Positions 32,388-44,550 are shown, counted from the first letter of the stretch. The stretch is 64,000 nucleotides of DNA from Papilionanthe hookeriana x Papilionanthe teres (GCA_022702705.1 CM040433.1:20654682-20718681), one strand, 5' to 3'. A program made the numbers and translations. Notes: generated by a model from the sequence alone, not told the origin.

Positions 32388-33982
32388 TGTTCCACCTAAA
32401 AATAACTTATTTTTAATGCATGTTTTATAAGCTTTATTTATACATTTTTTATGATATTGCACTTTAAAGGAAGGTATTTTGCATGTTTTTGGTTTCAGGC
32501 ACTTAGAATGGAAATTTAGAGAAAATGTGGGAAAAATGGAGCAAAATTAGCACATAGTAGTGGCACTAGAGAGCCACTCCTAGCGTTAATAGCGCCAGTC
32601 TTTAGCCAGAATGGCGCTATAGCGCCACCGATTGGCATTATAGCATCACAGATTGGTGCTATAGTGCCAGAAACTACCTTTCTAGAAGATCTATTGAATT
32701 TGCCCAAAATTTGGAGGGGTGTTTGAAGCAACCCTTAGTTATTTTTTGTTTTCTATTAAACGAGAAGGATTTGGCTGAATTTAGAGACTTTTTGGAGCCT
32801 CAAAACTTTAATTGTGCAGCAATAGTAAATTAGGGCTTTCTTATTTTGTGTTTAAGTGTAAGTGTGAGAGTGTTTTAGTGTGTAAAAGTTTGGAGATTGC
32901 TTAAAGGAAACTCTAGATGTTTACTTGGGGAAATGACATAAGATACTTTGTATTTATTTTAAGTTTTTATCGTAAGACTTGGATTTATTTGTAAATTTTT
33001 TTGTTTATGTTTAATCTCCATAAATTCTTAGTAGTTCCTTTTTTTTTTACAAATGGGAATTAATCATGTGGGATGACAATGATTTAAAGACTTCTTTTTA
33101 CTCTTAAAATTGTGATGTTATTTTCACCGAATCTTCATTTACTTTACAAATTGGCCACTTGTGAGGTGAAAATCTGTTGAGAAACATAATGACTTGGGAG
33201 GGCTATGATTTCACTCATGTGAATACCACATTTCAATCTTGGCAGAGCCATTGCGATCACTAAGAGGAGTGCAAATAAATAGGGAGATAAGTTTTGATGA
33301 GCGTAGAATTTGTTAGTTCTAGGGTGATAGGCTAGATTCTTTCCAATTTGGCTTACATTTTAGTATCCTGACGTTGGGATTCAGTCAATATATTGACTTA
33401 GGCTTGGACATCTAGAAGTGAGAGGATAGATTGCTACGATGTAGAATCAATATATTGGAATCAGCCTTAAGTTAGTCAATGTTCTTTTCTAGCACCGAGA
33501 GGGGGTAAAGAATCAGGTATGCATCTATTTGTCACAATACATGAATTTTGTCTTAAATAAGTTGAATCCTACATAGTTTAAAATCCCTTTTCAAGAAGAA
33601 AGGGTTTTCATAAATTCTAAACTTGTTGTTATATTTTATTAAGCTGTTACATTTAGTTGTTGTTCTCTTTTTAGTAGTACTTTTTAGTAAGCATATCATT
33701 ATATACCTTTTATCTATTAATTTGAAATTTAAATAGAAATTTTGTAAGTTGATTTTAAGACTTACTGCCTTCCCGTGTGATAGATACTGGAGTTTTTAAC
33801 AAAAATTCTGTATTACTTGAAATAATACATATACTTGCATAGCAACCCTAGTGTAAAAATCTATTACATATTTCATAAATCTTTACTTTTTGTCACACTA
33901 TCTGCTAGATATAATTTGAGACATATTTTCTTGCAAAATTTTGGAGTTTAAAACTACACGTAATAAATTGCAGGTCGGGTCA
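32388..33982 (+). repeat. Athila LTR-a, left arm of head-to-head pair
   Basis: TGTTCCACC...CA, about 1,595 bp. It carries GGCGCTATAGCGCC-type palindromes at 32,560-32,675 where LTR1/LTR2 have CGCCGTCGGCG modules. The far end reads GCAGGTCGGGTCA. Confidence 0.75.
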
Positions 33983-34040
33983 GATGGAAGCATTGTTGTC
34001 AGTCTAGTATAACCACCATAGTCAGTGTCATCGCGGCCAC
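33983..34040. other. 58-bp centre of the LTR hairpin with mirrored PBS-like sites
   Basis: Read from either side, the centre starts with a TGGxxGCxxTG pattern: TGGAAGCATTG from the left, TGGCCGCGATG from the right. Each lies where the PBS follows its LTR. The flanking LTR ends (GGTCGGGTCAG and CTGACCCGACC) are exact reverse complements. The junction therefore looks like two LTR-PBS ends fused head to head. Confidence 0.5.
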
Positions 34041-35606
34041 TGACCCGACCCGCAATTTTGTGTATTTTAAACTCTAAATTTTTGCCAGAAAATATGTCTC
34101 AAATTATATCTAGCGACTAGTGTGATAAAATGCAAAGATTTATGAAATATATAATAGGTTTTCACACTATGGGTGCTACGCTAGTATACGTATCGTTTCA
34201 AGTAATATAGAATTTTCCTAACAATATCGATCCCATGGGAAAGCAGTAACTCTTAAAATTAACTTAAAATTTTTATTTAAATTGAAAATTAAATGGATAA
34301 AAGGAATATAATGACATGCTTACTAAAAATTACTACTAAAAAGAGAACAACAACTTAATGTAACAACTCAAAAAATATAACAACAAGTTTGGAATTAATG
34401 GAGAACCTCTCTCCTTGCAAAGAAATTTAACCTATGTAGGATTCAAATTATTTAAGACAAAATAATGTATTGTGACAAATAGAAGCATACATGATTCTTT
34501 ACCCCCTCCCGGTGCTGGCAAAGAACATTGGCTAACTTAAGACCAATTCCTTAACATCTCGATTCTACATCGTAGTAATCTAGCCTCTCACCTATAGATG
34601 CCCTAGCCTATGTCAATATTTTGACCGAATTTCAACGTTAGGGTACTAAATCTTAAGCCAAATTAGAAATAATCTAGCCTGTCACTCTAGAGCTAACCAC
34701 TTCTACGCCCATCAAAATTTATCTCCCTATTTATTTGCACTCCCCCTTGGTGATCGTAATGACTCTGCCAATATTGAAATGTTGTATCCACAAGTTAGGA
34801 GAAATCATAGCTCTCCTAGGTCATTATGTTTCTCAACAGATTTTAACCTCACAAGTGGCTAGTTTGTAAAGTAAATGAAGATTCAGTCAAAATAACATCA
34901 CAATTTTAAGAATAAAAGGAAGTCTTTAAATCAATCTCATCCCACAAGATTAATTCCCATATACAAAGAGAAATAAAAAGAACTACTCAGAATTCATGGA
35001 GATTAAACAAAATAAAATATTTGCATTAAAATCCAAGTCTTACAACAAAAACTTAAATGCAAATTCAAAGTACCTTATGTCTTATCACCAAGTAAACTTC
35101 TAGAGTTTCGTTTAAGCAATCTCCAAACCTTTACACACTCAAAAAATCTCACACTTACACTTAAACACAAAACAGGAAAACCTTAATTTACTATTGCCTC
35201 CCAATTGAAGTTTTGAGGCTCCATAAGGCCTCTAAATTCAGCCAAATCCTTCTCATTTAATAGAAAATAGAAAATAACCAAGGGTTTCTTCAAACACCCC
35301 TCTAAAATTTGACCAAATTCAATGGATCATCTAGAAAGGTAGTTTATGCTGCTATAGGGCCAGTCTGTGGCACTATAGCGCCATTCTGGCTAGAGACTGG
35401 CGCTATTAGTGCCAGGGGTGGCGTTATAGCGCCACCAATATTTGCCCAATTTTGCTCAATTTTTCCTAAATTTTCTCTAAATGCCCATTCCAAGTACCTG
35501 AAATAAAAAACATGCAAATACATTCCTTTAAAGTGCAATATCATAAAAAATATATAAATATTCTTATGAAATAAGCACTAAAAACAGGTTATTTTTAGAT
35601 GAAAAA
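34041..35606 (-). repeat. Athila LTR-b, right arm of head-to-head pair
   Basis: Reverse-complement counterpart of LTR-a, about 1,566 bp. GC palindromes lie at 35,340-35,445. Its outer end is mutated (GATGAAAAA where LTR-a has the complement of TGTTCCACC) and abuts a polypurine tract at 35,608-35,620 (minus AAGTTTGGGGGAA). LTR-b is thus the 3' LTR of a minus-strand element. Confidence 0.75.
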
Positions 35607-36632
35607 ATTCCCCCAAACTTAAACCTTATTTGTTCTCATGTAAATCTTTATACTGTATAAAAGATTATAAATTGTGGAAGCAAATTTAGCTTAAAGATTT
35701 CTATAATTTTTGCTTTATAAATGCTATAGTAAAACTTTCAAAAAATTTTTTAACAATTCAAGTTAAAAGCTAAAATACAAGAATATTTAGCAGTCAAGTT
35801 TAAAAGTTCTGATTTTCTTTTTATTTCAAAAATATCTGCAATTTGTCATACTTAAGATACTTAGAAGAATTACCAAAAAAAGAAATTTAATGAGAACTTT
35901 ATTAGTGAAGGTGTTAATACATCTAAGTCAAGTTGAAAATGTAATTAAGTTTCTCTCCTTAAAATGATTCAAGTAGAGCTAATATCTGATTAGGCATCAC
36001 CTCAAGCTTCTCCTCACATATTCTTTCTTTTTTCTTTTCTTTTTCTTTTTTTTTCTTTTAGGATCATTTTCAATCATTTCTTTTTACTTCTTTTTTTATG
36101 TCATGTGATGATTACTATATCTGAATAGCCTTTAATGTTTTTTAACTACACCATCCTCCTCTTAAAGTTAAAAACATCTCACATTTCTTTAAATTAACAA
36201 ATGTGTATTAGCTTTGAAGATTTTTCATAAAGTCTCAATTCATTCTTTTCAAGTATAAATCTAAGATCCTTAATATTTCCAAAAGTACAGTTTTCTATAC
36301 ATTAAATAGTAAAAGCAGAACTCTAAACCTTTCATACTAAATACCTTAATTCTAGAATAAATATGCATTATTAAGAACTTTTACTTTCATAAAATCATAA
36401 ATATAGTTTTCTAAAGTTAACTCTACATACCACGGGTTAAGTTAAAAATAATTTTGAAAAATAAAACTTCCTGAGGAAAAATAAAGTTTAATTTAAAAAG
36501 AATTTTCTCCCTCCTCCAAACTAAAAATTTTCAACTAATTTAAAACAGAAAGTTCATGAATAAAGTGAAAAAATTTAAAAATCTAAAACAGGGAAATTAG
36601 TGCAGGTACAAGTAATAAAGACAAGTACTGAG
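35607..36632 (-). other. 3' untranslated remnant of a minus-strand Athila
   Basis: PPT at 35,608-35,620, CTTTT tract at 36,025-36,095, and a decayed second polypurine tract near 36,505-36,520, in the order seen at 4,166-5,060. It is cut at 36,632 by LTR-c before any extra ORF is reached. Confidence 0.6.
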
Positions 36633-38297
36633 TGTTGCACCAAAAATATGTTGGATTTTTTATATATATTTTGTACTCATTTTTTGTGATATTGCACTTT
36701 AAAGGAAGGTGTTTTTATGTATTGTTACAGCTATGATGATTTTAAGCATTTGGAACAAAAAGAAGTAAAAATGAACGAATTTGGAGTAAAAAGAGGCAAA
36801 ATCCAGAAATTTGTCTTCTGGCATCGACGATGCCAGAATGGGCACCGACGGTGCCTAAATCCAAAGAGCACCAGAATTAAAATTGCTCTGGGTGCCGACA
36901 ACACCCAGAAACGACGCTGACAGTGTCGAATGTCGGTGGAGATCAGATTCAATGTATTTGGACGATTTTTTGAGGGATTCTTGAGGCATCTCTTGGGGAA
37001 TTCATTTTTAAGCTATTTTAAAGCAAATTTGGAGCCAGAAAAAGGGGAGTGAGTGGTGTGTGAGTGCTGTTTAAGTGTTGTGTGAATAGAGAGAAGTAGA
37101 GAGGAAGTGAGTAGAGAGTTTAGAGTCTAGGGTTTGGTGTGAAAAGTGTTGTTTTGTGAGGAATTCTTCTCTAAGAGTTGTAGAAGGAGAAAGAAAGTGA
37201 GTGATTCCTTCTTTCTTACTATTCTAAGATGGAATTGTGTGTCGTTGTGAAGAGGGAAAGACATTCAAAGGAACTTCAAGGATTTGCTTGAAAAAGAAAT
37301 TGAGATAAGTTGTATTTACTTCTTATTGTTTGTATGACTTTGATTTTATATATTAAACCTTGTTTTGTCGTATCCTCCTCATGAATTTCGAGTATGTTTC
37401 TTTGTCTTTCTTCTTACAATTAGAAATGGTGAAGTGATAATTTAGATTGGATGTGCAATGTGAATGTTAAGAAGTTATGATGATTTTTCACTTCGTACTT
37501 CATTTACTTTTCGATTTAGCTAATTAAATTGTTAAAATATGTTGTGTAACATATGATATGAAAGGAATATGCATTATACAACAAAAGTGAAGATTATATT
37601 TAATGTCAATGAATGAGTGATGTAGTTCATGGGAGTTGGGTACAAATAAATAAGGAAACATGGTTTATTGGGCATAGAATTGGAGATTTTAGGGTGAAAG
37701 ACTAAAATCCCAATTTGGTCCTAGTGTTTGGGAACTAAAGCGAGTTAGCCTTCAGTTGAAGGGAAGTGGGAGCTCTGGAGTGAGAGCCAGTATCCTCCCT
37801 GCCTAACCACAGATTTAGGGACTAAACCAAGGATTAGCTAATGTTCTTTATAACACTCGGAAGAGGTTAAAGAATATGTATGCTCCTATTTGGCACAATA
37901 CAAAATTTTTACTAATCTTTATCATTCACTCATCATAACATCATTGTAAGGGGATGACACTTTATTCAAATTTGAACCTTTCGATACAAAACTAAGTGTA
38001 GTGGTAGTTAACTTTATTTCAAAATTTTAAAAGTACTTTAGTGATCTTAGAATCTCTAGCATCATTAAACTATAACAATTTTAGTATTTACTTTACGTGC
38101 ATTGTAATTTGAATATTGGATTTCTGTGTTATGCTTTAAAGATTTGGTTCCTCCCTATGGAATCATAACCAGGACTCCACTAGAGCGCTGTGTTACTTAA
38201 CGGTACATATATTTGCATATAGATTAGCTGTTTACTTATTAGACTGATTATACTTTGTGACTGAACTGAAAATAATTATTTAAGACAGCCGCAATCA
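36633..38297 (+). repeat. Athila LTR-c, 5' LTR of the plus-strand element
   Basis: TGTTGCACC...CAATCA, 1,665 bp, followed by AGTTT and the PBS. GC modules in decayed form lie at 36,822-36,938 (GGCATCGACGATGCC, GGGCACCGACGGTGCC). The recurring LTR landmarks TTGCACTTTAAAGG (36,688) and a TAGAGCG...GTACATATATTTGC end region are present. Confidence 0.8.
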
Positions 38298-38302
38298 AGT
38301 TT

Positions 38303-38320
38303 TGGCATCATTACCAGGGA
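38303..38320 (+). promoter_or_regulatory. Primer binding site of plus-strand Athila
   Basis: TGGCATCATTACCAGGGA aligns with the complement of the tRNA-Asp 3' end with five mismatches. All are transitions (C to T or G to A), as expected from deamination of methylated cytosines. It begins 6 bases after the LTR end. Confidence 0.75.
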
Positions 38321-38415
38321 GGTAATAGTAAATTTAGTAGTAATTAAAAATCTTTATTTCTAATTTATAATTGTGTTTGTTTACTTACTTTTAAGTGTGC
38401 TTACTGTAATAGTGT

Positions 38416-40210
38416 ATGCGTAGTATTGGATTTGAAGTTTTAGTACCTTACGATTCAGAGTTAGAACGTGCTATTAGGAAAATTTGAAAACAACAGAAAG
38501 AATATAAAAATTTAAACAAAATGACAAATAATTTAGATAATCAAAGAAATGAAAATGAACATCAACTTAGCCCTTTAACAGATTATGCTAACCATACAAT
38601 GGATGAAATTCACTTAACTACTCAAAATCTTGATCTAGCTGCCAAATAATACAAAATAATTAATTTGGTGGAACCCCGAATGAAGATCCTATCTTACATC
38701 TTGCTAGTTCTCTAGAATTGTGTGCTACATTTAAATATGACGGAGTATCAAACAACACTGTCAGACTAGAGTTTTTCTTTTTTTATTAAGGGATATAGTT
38801 AAGGTGTGGTTAAATTCGTTAACACTTGGATCTAGCAGAACTTGGGGAGAACTATCACAAAAATTTTTGGCAAAATGTTTCCCTCCATAAAAAATGGCTA
38901 AGCTTAGAAGCAATATTACATCTTTCTGTCGGTTTAAAGGGGAATCAATATATGAAGCTTGAGAAAGATTTAAAGTTCTCCTTAGGAAGTGTCCACATCA
39001 TGCTTTACCAGACTAGTTAATAATTCAAACATTTTATAATGGATTAGTGGGATCTCTTAAATCGATATTGATGCTGCTACTGGTGGATCATTAATGTCAA
39101 TACCTTTTGATGTGGCATATTCTTTAATAGAGGAGATGGCTACTAATAATTTTCAATGGCCCTCTGAACGGGTAAATCTAAAAATAATAGCTATTATTCA
39201 TGATTCTGATGCAATATCTATGTTGGTTTCTCAAATTGTTGTTATTTCAAAGAAAATATATCAATTTGGAATGAACTATTCTCAAACGCCTCAAGTGTTA
39301 GAGGAAAACTCATTGGGAAAAATAGTAGATTCTCAATCATCTTAAAGGTTTGACCTTGAATGCTATAAATAATTGAAGCTCAAATAGTTTTTAGTGGATC
39401 TTGAATGCTATCTAAATACTATTTGCCTTGATCTTGAATGAAATTCCTTATTCGAATATTATTTGAATACTAATAGAAGCCTAACTTACATTTGGTGGAT
39501 CTTAATTCACTTAACTATCCAAATACTATTTAACCTTGAATGCTATAAATAATTGACCCAACAATCCTTATTCGAATTATTATAATCCTGGTTGGAAAAA
39601 TCACCCAAACTTAAACTGAAATAATAATACTGCTACTGTTAATCCGCGGTGGAGGAAAAATTCTGTTAACCCATTGGGAAATTCGAACAACCAGGGAAAC
39701 ACTAACTATAAACCTTCTTATCCTCCATGTTTCAATAGTAACTCACAATTTAAAGAAAAGAAATTGTCTATGGAAGAATTAATATTTAACATAGGTAATC
39801 AATTACAAAGTCAAGGTAATCAAATGCAAAGTTAGGGTAATTAATTACAAATTCAAGGAGCTACTATTAAAAATATTGAAAATCAATTAGGATATATTGC
39901 TACTGCACTTAGAAATAGACCTTCAGAAACTCTCCCTAGTAATGTTGAAGTTAACCTAAAGGATCAAAGTAAAGAACAAATTAAGGTTATACAATTAAGA
40001 AGTGGAAACAAATTAGAAACAAGAGTACAGAAAGAAGCTGAAGTTGAAAAAGAGAAGGTGAAAATTGAAAAAGGTAACGATAGTATATATTCAGACTTAG
40101 AATATCTGGTTAAACCGATGAAAATTACTGTAGAAAGACCACCACCTCCATTTCCTCAAAGATTGAAACAACAAAAGAGAGATAAATAATTTCAAAATTT
40201 TTAGAGATCC
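38416..40210 (+). pseudogene. Athila gag, plus-strand element, decayed
   Basis: Probable start ATG at 38,416 (MRSIGFEVLVPYDSELERA). Then LTDYANHTMDEIHLTTQN, the capsid region in broken frames, GGSLMSIPFDVAYSLIEEMATNNFQWPSERVN (39,090-39,175), an Asn-rich linker with NYYNPGW, the Gln repeat (39,795-39,860) and VERPPPPFPQRLKQQK-type end. It supplies the first hundred or so codons missing from the truncated minus-strand gag. About 180 bp is inserted at 39,355-39,535. Many stops. Confidence 0.8.
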
Positions 40211-40990
40211 TTAAGAAATTTACAGTAAACATTCCCTTCTTTAAAGCGTTAGAACAAATGCCTAACTATGTGCAGTTTATGAGGATATACTAAATAAGAA
40301 AATGAAGTTTACAGATAATGAGACTGTTGCACTCCATGAAAAGTGTAGCGTAATTATTCAGAAAAAACTTCCTGAAAAACTTAAAGATCCTAGTAGCTTC
40401 ACTATACCTTGCTATTGGTGAAAATTTCTTTGGAAGAACCTTATGTGATTTGGAAACCAGTATTAATCTCATGCCTCTATTAATTTTTAAAAGGTTGGGA
40501 ATAAGAGAAATTTCATCTACTTCTATAACTTTTCAGTTAGCTGATCGTTTTAATACTTATCCTAAAGGAGCTGTAGAAGATGTATTAGTAAAGGTTGATA
40601 AATTTATCTTTCATGTTGATTTTATTATTTTAGATATGGAGGAAGATAAAGAAATTCATATTATTTTGGGAAGACCATTCCTTACAACTGGAAGAGCTAT
40701 GATAGATGTTCAAAAAGGAGAATTAACTATGAGAGTAAATGATCAAGAGGTAAAATTTAACAATTCAAAATCAATAAAATACCCTGCAATAGAAAAAGAT
40801 GATGAATGATTTCGAATGGAAATTTGTGATTATTTAAAAGATGATCATTTTAAGAAAATGTTTGAAGAGAAAAAAGAGCAAGAAGATTTTAAATGCAGGG
40901 ATGAAAATGAAATGGAAGATAAATATGATGAGATAGATAACGAAGAGCTGAATTATGTTCAGGAAAGATTTGAGATATTGGATATTACAT
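40211..40990 (+). pseudogene. Athila protease, plus-strand element, decayed
   Basis: Open part 40,450-40,809. The active site is damaged: the minus-strand copy reads CDLGASINLMP and this one reads CDLETSINLMP, so the glycine is lost. VDKFIFHVDFIILDMEED and IILGRPFLTTGRAMIDV follow. It continues into an acidic linker with stops near 40,809 and 40,990. Confidence 0.8.
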
Positions 40991-42130
40991 AAAATGATAA
41001 TAAAAGTCTAATTTCATCTATCATAAAATCTCTTGAACTTGAGATGAAAATACTTTCTAACCATTTAAAGTGTGTGTTCTTAGGAGAATTATCTACATTA
41101 CTAGTTATTGTATCCTATGATCTAAATGATTTACAAGAACAAAAATTATTAGATACATTAAAAAGATACAAAATAGCTTTTGGTTGGAATTTAGCTGATA
41201 TTAAACGAATCAATCCTTTGATTTGTATGTGTATAATTTATTATATGAATAACATAAACCTGAAGTTGATCCGCAAAGGAGATTAAATCCAATAATGAAT
41301 GAAGTAATAAAGAAAGAAATTTTAAAATGATTGGATGCTGGAATTATATATCATATTTCAGACAGTGCTTGGGTAAGTCCAATTCATTGTGTTCTTAAGA
41401 AAGGAGGAATGATAGTTGATACAAATGAAAGAAATGAATTAACAACCACAAGATAAGTCACTAGTTGGCAAATCTGTATCGATTATAGAAAAGTAAATGC
41501 CGCCACTAGGACAGTTCACTTTCCTTTACCTTTTCTAGACCAAATGCTGGATAGGCTTGTTGGGCACAAAATAGTTTTATTTTTTAGATGAATATACCTG
41601 CTATCTACAAATACCAATTGCTCCTAAGGATTAAGAAAAGACTACATTTACTAGTCCTTATGGAAAATTTGGCTTTTCGAAGAATGTCATTTGGATTTTG
41701 TAACGCATGTGCAACATTTCAAAGATGTATGATGTCAATTTTTAGTAATATGATTGATAATGGAATAAAAGTTTTTATGGGTGATTGTTCTATATTTGGA
41801 AATTCATTTAATGCTTGTTTAAATAATTTATAAAAAGTTTTGGAGTTATGTGAAAAGAATAATTTAGTTCTAAGTTGGGAGAAATATCAATTTATGGTAG
41901 TAGGAGCAATTGTACTTGGGCATAAAATTTCTGAACATGGCATGCAAGTAGATCCTGCAAAAATTCAATTCATCGCGAAACTACCACCTCCTACTACTGT
42001 GAGAGGGGGATTTTTTAGGACATTGCTGGTTTCTACAGGTGGTATATTAAAGATATTTCAAAAATTACTAAGCCTCTGTGCCAACTTTTAGAAAAAGAAA
42101 AGAAATTTGATTTTAATGAAGAATGTTTAA
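40991..42130 (+). pseudogene. Athila reverse transcriptase, plus-strand element, decayed
   Basis: Linker MKILSNHLKCVFLGELSTL (41,044), fingers with SPIHCVLKKGG and ICIDYRKVN in broken frames (41,370-41,500), palm FRRMSFGFCNACATFQRCM, and active site FMGDCSIFG (41,780-41,806) where the intact relatives read FMDDFSVFG. One catalytic aspartate is changed to Gly. The thumb LGHKISEHGMQVDPAKIQ follows. Non-functional. Confidence 0.85.
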
Positions 42131-42750
42131 ATGCCTTTTGAATTATTGAAAGAAAAATTAATCAATACTCATATACTAGTTTCACCTGATGGGGAGAAAC
42201 CATTTGAACTAATATGTGATGCCAATGATTATACAATTGGAGTTATTTTAAGGCAAAGGTATCATAAAATTTTTAAAGTTATATACTATGCCAGTAAGAC
42301 TCTTAATGAGGCTCAAATTAATTATACCACTACTGAAAGAGAGTTATTAGTTATTGTATATGTTTTTGTAAATTTTTGGTCGTATTAAATTGGTACTAAA
42401 TTTATAATGCATACAGTTCATTCTGCTATCAAATATTTAATGTAAATGAAGGATGTTAAACTAAGATTAATCAGATGGGTACTTCTAATGCAATAATTTG
42501 ACTTCATGATAGTGGATAGAAAATGGACTGATAATCAAATAGCTGATTATTTATCTAGGCTGGAACAACATGAATTATCTGATTTTGAAGATGAAATTAC
42601 AAAAACTTTTCCTGATGAACAACTTTATAATATTAAGGAATGAAATTTACCGTGGTATGCTAATATTGCAAATTATATTTGGAGTGATATTTTACCTCCT
42701 GAATTAACAAAGAAACAACATAAAAAAATTTATGTATGATGCCAAAATTT
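42131..42750 (+). pseudogene. Athila RNase H, plus-strand element, decayed
   Basis: FELICDANDYTIGVIL, YYASKTLNEAQINYTTTERELLVIVY, then a broken frame to IVDRKWTDNQIADYLSRLEQHELSDFEDE at about 42,510-42,590. Stops interrupt several points. Confidence 0.8.
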
Positions 42751-43086
42751 ACTTTTGGGATCATATTTATATGAACAATGTAAGGATCTAGTTATTAGGA
42801 GATATATGCCTTATGAAAAAATTAAACAAATTATTCAGAGATGTCATGATTCTGAATTTGGGGGACATTTTGGAACTCACAAAACTACACATAAGATTTT
42901 ACAATCTAGATTCTATTGGCTTACTTTTTTTAGGAGTGTTAATAGATATATTAACACATATGATCGATGTCAGCAAATAGGTAATATTTCTAGAAGAAAT
43001 GAAATGCCCATAAATTTTACATTGGAAGTTGAGATATCTAATGTTTGTGGATTAGATTTTATGGGATCATTTATTCCTTCATTTGG

Positions 43087-43182
<96 letters not shown>

Positions 43183-43987
43183 ATTGCGGTAGACTATGTA
43201 TCAAAATGAATTGAAGCGATAACTTTACCCAGATGTGACGCTCGAAGTGTTCCAAAATTTTTAATGAAAAATATTTTAAAAAGATATGAAATGCCTAGAG
43301 TTATCATTACTGATGGTGGATCTCATTTAAGAATAATCAGATTCAGAGATTGGTTGAAAAATATAATATCATGCATAGAATCTTAACCGCTTATCATCCC
43401 CAGACTAGTGATTTAGCTGAAGTATCTAATTGTGAATTTAAATGAATTTTGGAGAAAACTGTAAATACCCATAAATTAGATTGGTCTGCTAGATTAGATA
43501 CTGCATTACAGGCATATAGGATTGCTTATATAACTCCTATAGAAATGTCTTCTTATAGACTGATTTTTGGAAAAACTTGCCATTTACCAGTAGAATTGGA
43601 ACATAAAGCATATTGGGAGATAAAAAGTTTAAATTCAATTTAAAGGATGTTGGTGAGAAAAGATTATTACAACTTAATGAATTGGAAGAAATTAGAAATG
43701 AATCTTATGATAATGATAGAATTTATAAGGAGAAAATGAAGATAATGCATGATCGGAAGATTATAAGGAAGAAATTTGAACCTAGACATGATGTTTTGTT
43801 ATATATTATAAGATTGAGATTATTTCCTGGAAAACTAAAGTTTAGGTGGATAGGACGTTTCACTGTTAAAAAATCATATCAATTTTGAGCTATTGATATT
43901 GAAGATCCTAAAACGTGAAGAATATTTTAAGTTAATGGGCATAGATTAAAACCATATTTTGAGGGGTCTCGACCAAATTTTAAATAG
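42751..43987 (+). pseudogene. Athila integrase, plus-strand element, with (TA)45 inside
   Basis: Order: YMPYEKIKQIIQRCHDSEFGGHFGTHKT and CQQIGNISRRNEMP (zinc region), [12 protein letters not shown] (first catalytic Asp), a 91-bp TA run at 43,090-43,180, then VDYVSK, VIITDGGSH (second Asp), YHPQTSDLAEVSN (Glu), [24 protein letters not shown], and the C-terminal KLKFRWIGRF. TA expansion and several stops and frameshifts inactivate it. Confidence 0.85.
43090..43180. repeat. (TA)n microsatellite inside integrase
   Basis: About 45 uninterrupted TA units lie between codons for FIPSFG and the VDYVSK region. The minus-strand Athila has only a short [12 protein letters not shown] stretch there (a TATATATG core), so the run grew from that short seed. 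Confidence 0.95.
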
Positions 43988-44372
43988 CCTTTAATGTTAA
44001 GTCATTCTGAATAAAACTAAAGTTTAAAGGTCAAACGATGTTAAACCAAGTGCTTTATGGGAGGCAACCCATAGTTATCTTTATTGTTTAGTTTGTTTGA
44101 GTTGGTTATAGTTGATATTATTATTAGTTAATTTTATATTTGAATCCTACTCCCTCATAAATATCATAAATGATGATAATTATTGGATTGTATCGAATAT
44201 TCGAAATTTATTTGGACCAAAATGAAGTTTGGAGCAAAGCTGCATTCTGGCGCCGACGACACCCTTTTAAAGAGAATGTTGTTAATTTGTGGAGCGCGGG
44301 AAATATTATAAAAAAATTGCCCTATCAACACTCAGACAAGAAGAATATTTTACAGAGGATATTGTTAATTTA
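43988..44372 (+). other. Plus-strand Athila 3' remnant with conserved motif and LTR-like scrap
   Basis: It holds the conserved ACCAAGTGCTTTATGGGAGG...CAACCCATAG motif (44,034-44,071). At about 44,210-44,270 a short stretch resembles the GC-module part of an LTR (TTCTGGCGCCGACGACACC). Extra ORFs B and A are absent, so a deletion removed them. Confidence 0.5.
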
Positions 44373-44550
44373 CGACGCCAAATATTTGCCCAATTTTGCT
44401 CCATTTTCCCATATTTTCTCAAAATATCCATTTCAAGTACCTGAAATAAAAAACATGCAAAATACATTCCTTTAAAGTGCAATATCATAAAAAATGCATA
44501 AAAAATGCTTATAAATATGCACTTAAATTAGGCTATTTTTGGGTGGAACA
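44373..44550 (-). repeat. LTR-d fragment (first about 180 bp of an Athila LTR, reversed)
   Basis: It matches 35,430-35,606 closely (AATATTTGCCCAATTTTGCT, ATTCCTTTAAAGTGC) and ends GGTGGAACA, the exact mirror of the LTR-a start at 32,388. The rest of the LTR is missing. Confidence 0.8.

Larger units (their letters stand above)
32388..44550. mobile_element. 12.2-kb Athila complex nested in Tat integrase
   Basis: The left end is TGTTCCACC (start of a plus-strand LTR) and the right end is its mirror, GGTGGAACA (start of a minus-strand LTR). Both sides outside are Tat integrase in the same orientation. Inside: LTR-a (+), 58-bp centre, LTR-b (-), minus-strand 3' UTR, LTR-c (+), PBS, decayed gag-pol (+), and an LTR-d fragment (-). 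A simple insertion would end in CA of a plus-strand LTR, so at least one inversion or a second nested insertion is needed. The flanks TATGG and ACCAC do not form a target-site duplication. Confidence 0.8.
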
